A model generated the notes under the pieces. The model was not told the DNA's origin. It did not search any database and saw nothing but the letters and a program-made list of their open reading frames with translations. The position numbers and the translations under genes were made by a program. A DNA stretch of 64,000 nt, from contig JAVLUZ010000507.1 of assembly GCA_036768485.1 (NCBI GenBank), forward strand, positions 186,001-250,000. The letters are read 5' to 3'. Positions 57,291 to 64,000 of this stretch are shown one piece after another. Origin of the DNA: Mermis nigrescens (taxonomy: Eukaryota > Nematoda > Enoplea > Mermithida > Mermithidae). Position 1 is the stretch's first letter. Every line of letters starts with the position of its first letter.

Positions 57291-57396
57291 TTCATGTACG
57301 AAACATAGGGTGCAACTGGTGGACCATCCGGCTGGTTCCGAACTTGCTCCGGCTGGTACCCGGTTGAACCTGGTTAGAACCCCTTGCCCAGGTATG

Positions 57397-58250
57397 TACA
57401 AACCTTTGCATTATAGTGAAAAAACAGAAATTATGCTTTTCGCGGATGATATGCAAATATGTGCTAAATCATTGGATTTTTTTCTTTTACAAAAACTGCA
57501 TACTGATATTTATCAAATGGTCTAAGTTACTGGCAATTACCCCTATCAGTATCTATATGTCAAGTCCTTTACTTTGGTCATAATAATCCTCGCTTTGATT
57601 ATTTTATGAATGATAAAAAACTTCTTCCTACTGATATTGGGGTTCAGGATTCAGGTATTACTTTAAATGAAACTTCAGATTTTTCTCCTCATATAAAAAA
57701 ATATAGTCAAAAAGGCTTACTTTCGATTATCACTTATTTTTTCAATCATTCCAGATTAAGAATACAGAAGCATTATTTTAGCTTTCAAGCCTTAATTTAT
57801 TCGCCCCCTTTTAGAATTTAATACAATTATTCGGAATCCATATAAGAAATGTGATACAAAAAATTTAGAAAAAGTTCAAGAATATTTTACCAAAACGTAT
57901 TCTTAAATTTAGTGATATACCATATGAACGTCGGCTGCAGATTTTAGAATCAGACTCTCTGGAATTTCGTAGAGTTGTTTTTGATTTATCCGCGATATAT
58001 AAAATTTTCAATGGATATATACAAATTGATCCTGATGATTTTTTCACACTTACACAGTCATCTAAAACTCGAGCTGTTAATAGTATAAAACTTAAAGGTG
58101 AAAAAATTTCGTTTAGATGTTAAAAAATACTCTTTCTCAAATGGAGTCCTATATCTATGGAATTCTCTCCCAGATGCGATTATTTGTTCTTCTTCGGCAA
58201 ATATCTTTCAGACCAGGAGTTAAAGATTACCTCAAGTCAAAATTGTGGCT
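57397..58250 (+). pseudogene. LINE 1, remainder to C-terminus
   Basis: Starts with the catalytic box IMLFADDMQICAKS, continues through DIGVQDSGITLNETSDFSPH, and ends with the characteristic C-terminal block ERRLQILESDSLEFRRVVFD, KIFNGYIQIDPDDFF and LYLWNSLPDAIICS. Stops and frameshifts throughout. CR1/jockey-like. Confidence 0.75.
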
Positions 58251-58274
58251 CCAACCAGTATGCTTTAATGTATC

Positions 58275-58544
58275 ATGGAGCTAATGCAGCCAGTGAAACT
58301 GTCTCAGTCAATCTCCTTATGTTGTGTTTCTTGTAAGTTGATGGAATCTATAATGAACAAGTCCTTGATTTCTTATCTAGAGAAGCAAAATCTGCTAAGT
58401 GAAAAACAGTTTGGTTTTAGAAAAAATAGATCATGTGCGTTACAACTTGTTGAGTGCAAAAATCAGTGGACAAATTTCTAGGCGAGGGAATTCCTGTTGA
58501 CATTGTCTACATTGACTTTTGTAAGGCTTTAATACCCGTGTCAC
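58275..58544 (+). pseudogene. LINE 2, reverse transcriptase fingers
   Basis: SISLCCVSCKLMESIMNKSL, then YLEKQNLLSEKQFGFRKNRS and, in the next frame, GIPVDIVYIDFCKA. 5'-truncated, starting directly after LINE 1. Interrupted by a MITE at 58,545. Confidence 0.8.
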
Positions 58545-58813
58545 CACACCTGGGCGTGGGGGGGGTTTGGGGGGTATGCGCACCCCCAGAAACCAAATCC
58601 ACCCCCCCCGAAATCAAAAATACCCCCCGAATTCAATTTTTGAATATTTTTTTCGTTTTTTTCGCAATTTTTTTGATGCCAATGAATAGTGCAGCGATGA
58701 GAAACGTCGAAAAATGGTGTTCTTGTTGCCATACCACCATTTTTAAGGCCATTTTTCGACCTTCAAAAAAATCTTGCACCCCCCCGCAAATTTTCTTGCT
58801 GCCTTACGTATCG
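58545..58813 (-). mobile_element. CATACGTGGGC-family MITE in LINE 2, perfect TSD
   Basis: A 269-bp copy in reverse orientation, flanked by CGTGTCAC at 58,537-58,544 and at 58,814-58,821. It breaks the reverse transcriptase between DFCKA and LLIKLASYG. Confidence 0.9.
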
Positions 58814-58821
58814 CGTGTCAC

Positions 58822-59900
58822 ACAAAAACTGCTAATTAAGTTGGCATCTTATGGACTGAACAAACTTTCACCCCAATTGGATCGAAAATTTCTTGACTAA
58901 TAGATCCCAAGTCGTTAAAATTAAAAATTCTTTATCTGATTCTATTCCTGTTACCAGTGGCGTGCCCCAGGGTAGTATACTAGGTCCCACACTTTTTTAA
59001 TCTTCATTAACGACTATATGAAATGCGCCAAAACAGTAATTTTACTTTGTTTGCTGTACGATATCAAACTTTGGAATCTATCATCCAATTTCATGACACT
59101 TCAAGCTGACATAAATTATGTGCATAGTGGGCCAATACATGGCAATTAAAAATATCAGTTAATAAATGTTTAGTTCTATATCTGGGTAGTTCAAACCCTA
59201 GGCATTCTTATCCATCAAATGATTTCTATCTTTCTACTGACACACTTTGTGTAAAAGATCTGGGTGTTTTCTGAATTCTAATTTATCGTCCAGATCTCAT
59301 TGTGAGTATATTGTGAAAAAAGGCATGCAGTTAAGCAATCTGATCTTGCATGGTTTTATTTCTAATGACAGATTATTACTTGTAAAGGCCTTCATTACTT
59401 ACGTTCAACCAGTGCTTGAATATTGCTGTTTCGTGGAGTCCTTACCTGCTGTGTGATATCACCTCCATCGAACGGGTTCAAAGAAGGTTTACGAAACGAA
59501 TTTTTAGTGATAAAAGAGGTGACATATGCTGCAAGATTCACGAACTTGGTCTGGACACTCTTGAACTAAGACGCCTCCATAACGACCTAACATTAGCCTT
59601 TTCTATTATCAAATGTCAAGCTCTTCCTTTCAAGGATTTCTTCACAATTAATTTAAATTCTAATCGAGCAGCAAAATTCATATTGTAAACTTCTCGTCAA
59701 TCATGTAAATAAAATTGCAGAAAATTTGATTTTTGCAATCGAATAATTCCTATCTGGAACTCTCTACCTGAACAGATTATAAATGCTCCAAATAGACACG
59801 TTTTTCTGACTAAACTTAAAAGATTAAACCTTTCTAAATTTCTTAAAGGGACGTAAGTAAGAACAGTTTCCTATTGCCTTTACGTTTACCTACTTCGTCA
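58822..59900 (+). pseudogene. LINE 2, remainder to C-terminus
   Basis: [42 protein letters not shown], then HCEYIVKKGMQLSNLILHGF, AFITYVQPVLEY, SIERVQRRFTKRIF and LGLDTLELRRLHNDL. The YADD box is degraded. A (TTG)n tract at 59,994-60,018 follows. Confidence 0.78.
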
Positions 59901-60149
59901 TACTTAATTTGTTTTGTCTTTCATGTATTTTCATTTCGTTCATTTGTCTTATCCATGTATGTTAATTTTTTCTTTCAACATAGCGAATAAATTGTTGTTG
60001 TTGTTGTTGTTGTTGTTGTGTTTATGTGTATTTTACCTGTTTCATTGACTTTGCAGTAAAATTCGTATTTGTATTGTATTGTATGAAAACTATATCAAAA
60101 CGATGAATCTCAAATTGACACGCTTTTTCAAGTCTAACTCAGGAGGTGA

Positions 60150-60520
60150 GCGACTTTGGAGCGGTTTTGAAGATAAAAATCCTTCTACGATTAGATTTCT
60201 TAAATTGAGACTCACTTCCAGTTCACGCCCGAGTCCGTCATGATCTATCGATGGCCTATAAAATTTACCATGGTCTTATATCCTGGGCATCAATTTTAAC
60301 GAAGTTGTTCACGGTGTGTAATGGCATCACTCTTTCAGTCAACTCGGTAAAAGCTAAAAATACCTAAATCTCGCTTAAATTTTGAAAATGTATTGTTTTG
60401 CAAATAGACTCCCTCCTCTTTGGAAAAATTTGCCAAGAAGAAGTTGTAAATGCCCCGAACTTTTTCCCTCCTTCAGCAGTCGTTTAGAGAAAATTAGTTT
60501 TACCTTAGACTATAAGTAAG
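60150..60520 (+). pseudogene. LINE 3, C-terminal fragment
   Basis: Frames show KLRLTSSSRP-like sequence, MIYRWPIKFTMVL, PKSRLNFENVLFC and LLQQSFRENXFTLDYK-like ends, the usual closing block of the same LINE group. Confidence 0.5.
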
Positions 60521-60764
60521 TGCAAATCGCCTCTATAGTCCTTGCGCAGGTTTTTGAAAATATATTTCATTAAATTGCATTTCATTGACGTCATTTTATT
60601 GTTATTTACTTTGATTTTTTTTCAAACCTTTTGACCATATTTGTATTGTTTTTAATTCCGTCTCTGTCGCGATAAGCTCATTCTTTCTTTCTTTTTAATT
60701 ACTCAGATTAAATCAATAAGATCTACAGTAAAAAGGAGCATAAGTAATGGTACAAAACATATTT

Positions 60765-60905
60765 TTGAATGCACTAAAATTTTTGATGCACTAAAAAACT
60801 CTAAATTGCACTAAAAATTGCACTAAAAGCCTGATGCACTAAATTATGCACCAAATATTTCAAAATGCACTAAATCTGGTGCAAATGCACTGCACCTGGC
60901 AACCC
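60765..60905 (+). repeat. TGCACTAAA repeats
   Basis: TGCACTAAA occurs repeatedly, ending at GCACTGCACCTGGCAACCCTG, which looks like a transposon end. Confidence 0.6.
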
Positions 60906-61606
60906 TGTTCTCATTTGATCCCGAAAGCCTGTGCACAGTGTTGCCAGGTCCCAAAATTCAGATTCTCCTGCACAGAGGTAAAATTGGGGAAAAATTCTCC
61001 TGCAATTCTCCTGAAAATATTTTGATTCTCCTGAAAATTCTCCTGGCTCATATTTTGCAGGAAAGGTTGTACAGCAGATCTACAATTGTATGTACACATG
61101 CATATCAAGCATGCTCAGGCCAATTTACCTTGGTTCACCCAACTATTTTATTCTGATCTCTTGCCTGTTAATCCTAAGGACACTCAAAGGCTAAATAATG
61201 AACATTAATTCTCCTCACAAAAAGCTCATGGAGCATATCTGCATTATACAGGCAGATGCAAAAATAATGGAAGACTAATGCTGCACCACAAAGTATAACA
61301 TTTTATTCAACATCAACAGCTGACAAACATTCAATAACAGATTCCTGATCTTCATCAGGATATACTGCTCAATGGGCCTAAGCTAAAGAGGTCGCATTGT
61401 TTACAATACACATTATTCGAAAAAAACAGTTTCTGTGCTTAAAACAGTGACCGCCAATTTTCAGTTGCACTTACATCATCAAAAATTTCTGAAAAGAGCC
61501 CTGTTTGCAATGTCTTTTGAAAAAATAAATAATACTTTATTACTAATTGTATGTACTTCAGTAGCAAGCAAATCCTTACGTTTTGAAATATATCAAAAAA
61601 ATGTTT

Positions 61607-62698
61607 ATAGGCGCTTTGCAAACACCGTTTTTTCCCAGCGATTTGGTTGACATTATAGACCGAACCCAAAATTTTTTTCCACTTTTTCCGACTTTTTTCC
61701 ACATTTTTTGGGAGGTCTAAAAACGTTCAAAATAGAGCGCCTGTGTTGAAAAATCAGTGTTTTTAAGTGGAAAATTTTATGTACACATGCAATAGCAGTG
61801 TTTGATGCACTTTTTGTATAAAAATTTCGCGCTCTACAAGAATATCACAATCAGTAACGTTATTTATGTTGAAACTTGAATTTCCTTCCTTCAGTAAAGC
61901 ATTTTAGCCAATTCTGAAGTCGTTTTTGACAATTAAAACTATAATTTATCAAATGGCGCGAAGCGCTAGAAAATTTTGAAATTTTAGCTCTCTAAATCAT
62001 TTTTGCATTTCAAAAACTGTGCAGAAGGTAAGGACTTTCAATCGTAGTGGACTTCTAGGACCAGATTATCGATTAAAAAAATGCTGCCATTGGCGTCGCG
62101 CAGCTTAAACATCAATAACAAGTAAGAATTAAATCAATTCGGCGCGAAGCGCTGAAAAATTTTGTAGTTTCACCTCTCTGAAACGCATTTTTGCATTACA
62201 AAAACTAACTCGAATCCGTGCAGAAGATAAGGGTTTTCAATCGTAGTAAAGTTCTAGATCAAATTTTTGATAAAAATGCTGCAGTTGACGGCGGCGCGGC
62301 TCAAATACTAATAACAAAAAAGAATTAAATCAATTCGGCGCGAAGCGCCGAAAAATTTTGTAGTTTCACTTCTCTAAAACGCATTTTTGCATTACAAAAA
62401 CTAACTGAATCCGTGCATAAGATAAGGATTTTCAATCGTAGTGAAGTTCTAGACCAGATTGTCGATAAAAATGCTGCGATTGGCGCGACGCGGCAAGGAT
62501 TACTAATAAGTAAGAATTCAATCAAGTCGGCGCGAAAGCGCAAAAAATTTTCGAAGTTTTAACTCTCTAAAACGCATTTTTAACATTACAAAAAGTTTCC
62601 ACAAATGCCAACCAAGCCCAAAAATTTTTCCATTTCCCAAAATTTTGGTTGACAAATAGACCAAAAAGTGGAAAAAAACGGTGTTTGCAAACGTCTAT
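61607..62698. mobile_element. Nested element with GCAAACACCGTTTTTT inverted ends
   Basis: GCGCTTTGCAAACACCGTTT at the left and its inverse at 62,670-62,698. It carries four array units of about 190 bp with GGCGCGAAGCGC cores near 61,955, 62,141, 62,337 and 62,528. A third, partial end of this family starts at about 63,700. Confidence 0.65.
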
Positions 62699-63500
62699 GA
62701 AACTGATAAAAACAATTAGACGGTGTGTAAAGCTATGTATTTCTGCACTTCGTGATATTAAGTGAATAAATAAATGAATGAATGAATGATTTACTACGGA
62801 AGCACAAAACTTATTTGGATATAGTTATAACTTAACACTGTAGGTCTTAACTATGAACGAAATAAATTCTTAATGTGAAAGATCTCTGAGTTTAAAATTA
62901 TATACAACTAACTAACTACAGTATGAATGAATGAATGAATGAATGAAATAATTTATTACTGAAACGCGACAATTACGAAAGATGTAAAAGAGTAATAAAA
63001 CGTACGGTCAATAGAATAAAAGCGTACAGCAAAAGGCGATGAGCGAGTCATGAAAATGACGATTTAAGCCCGCCCTATAATAAATCTGGATAAGTCGACA
63101 TTAATTAATCTAGATTTGAATATATTTAAGTTAGGGGAAGAGACCTACAAAATCAGGTAAGGTGATTCCAAACAGAGATATACTTATAGGAAAAGTCAAA
63201 TTTTTGCAAATTAGAACGGACAAGAGGAACAACTAGCTTGAAACGATTTGTGCAGCGAGTAGTATTTTTGATTAAGCACAAAAAAATCTGTCGTGGAAAG
63301 ACGAGATTTTTGGGCGACGTAATTCTAATTGACACAAGTTAAGTTGGTTAAGGCGTTCCGTTGTAAGAAAGAGGGCTATGATATCCAACTATGTATTTAG
63401 TAAATTTACGCTGAAGAGCCTCCAGCCTGTTGATATCACTAATATAAGAAGTAAGAAGTAAGAAGGTTAATGTATGATAATCATTATAACTTGCTGTTCA
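62699..63500. other. Non-coding, with GAAT microsatellites
   Basis: (GAAT)n tracts at 62,772-62,790 and 62,925-62,946; nothing else supported. Confidence 0.5.
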
Positions 63501-63702
63501 AGTTTTGAAAATTCTCCCGAATTCCCCTAGATTTTCGAGGATTCTCCTGAATTCTCTGACATTTTAAAATTCTCCTGCATTCTCCTGCATGTTTACAACT
63601 TCTCCTGAAATTTCTCCTGAAAAGCCCATTCTCCTGCTCCCGCTCCTGAAAATTTTAGATTCTCCTGAATTCAGGAGAATTCTCCTGCACCTAGCAGCAC
63701 CG

Positions 63703-64000
63703 TTTTTTTCCTAGCGATTTGGTTCACAATGTGAACCATGCCTAAACTATTTTTCAACATTTCAAATTTTGGTTCACATTTTTTGGGGTCTAGAAACGTT
63801 CAAGAAACGGGTTGCTCATGATAAAAAAGCCATTTTTTCTTAGAAAGTTCATCTTACATATAATTGTGGCACCTAAGACGAATCTTTGATATATTTCGAT
63901 CAACAACAGAAAATGAGTAAATGTAGCTAAACCTTACAACAAAGAATAAATCAAAAAGAGCAAAGATTTTATCCAAATAAGCAAAAAATTATCAACGAAT
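63703..64000. other. Partial copy of the 61,607-type end, no gene
   Basis: CCGTTTTTTTCCTAGCGATT and GGTTCACATTTTTTGGGGTC resemble the left arm of the 61,607 element; the window ends within it. Confidence 0.5.

Larger units (their letters stand above)
54215..57396 (+). mobile_element. Composite array-bearing hAT-like element (complete copy)
   Basis: The ends are CATCGCTGGGCAAG and the reverse complement of CATACCTGGGCAAG, flanked by TACAAACC at 54,207-54,214 and again at 57,397-57,404: a perfect 8-bp duplication, 3,182 bp apart. It splits a LINE reverse transcriptase gene. It contains two unrelated tandem arrays and a unique spacer and shows no transposase. Confidence 0.88.
60936..63702. mobile_element. 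Element with ATTCTCCTG-rich inverted ends
   Basis: The left end CAGTGTTGCCAGGT is followed by GATTCTCCTG words (60,958-61,050). The right end carries the same words (63,505-63,690) and finishes with the reverse complement of CGGTGCTGCTAGGTG. No target duplication found; a nested array element lies inside. Confidence 0.5.

Noticed and set aside
56113..57295. ORFs rich in GCWG / RLLGS words
   Set aside because: Array B read through in several frames.

Overview
The window is eukaryotic, most likely invertebrate animal, nuclear DNA: AT-rich, intron-bearing, full of decayed non-LTR retrotransposons, short DNA transposons with 8-bp target-site duplications, microsatellites, and one large Maverick/Polinton. 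The species cannot be named from the sequence. Coding density is very low, and most of the window is transposons nested in transposons.

Layout. 1-8.2 kb: the end of a composite array-bearing DNA transposon sitting in a LINE, a complete 1.1-kb element with a perfect 8-bp duplication, then a 2.5-kb element with long GC-rich inverted ends that itself holds a 0.7-kb array element. 8.2-15.9 kb: the one convincing host gene, three plus-strand exons with compatible phases and multiple membrane segments; a MITE has landed in its last exon and supplies a stop codon. 16-28 kb: MITEs, tandem blocks and a TGTAAA-rich element ending in a 17-bp hairpin. 28.99-45.75 kb: a four-level nest with the Polinton at its centre. 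45.8-49.3 kb: a second TGTAAA-rich element and a tRNA-derived repeat. 49.3-53.6 kb: simple repeats, one assembly gap and an element with TTCCAAGT-rich inverted ends. 53.9-64 kb: three LINE fragments split by a 3.2-kb array element and a MITE, then further array-bearing elements.

The Polinton (30,555-44,549, about 14.0 kb) has inverted repeats of about 690 bp, and every recognised gene is on the minus strand: protein-primed DNA polymerase B, a poorly defined Cys-containing segment, integrase, a Cys-rich ORF, an unidentified ORF, packaging ATPase, a pVI/pX-like protein, a conserved Polinton protein, a second small basic pX-like protein, major capsid, adenain-like protease, minor capsid, and last a TATA-binding-protein homologue that stops 25 bp from the left repeat. 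Almost all genes carry frameshifts or stops, so this is a dead copy, but gene order and promoters remain readable. TATA boxes of the form GTCTATAAAAG or GTATAAAAG lie upstream of most genes; in two places the stop codon of one gene lies inside the TATA box of the next. An element with canonical TATA promoters that also encodes its own TBP is the most notable thing in the window. Each inverted repeat also carries a TATA box and a tRNA-like sequence, both facing outward.
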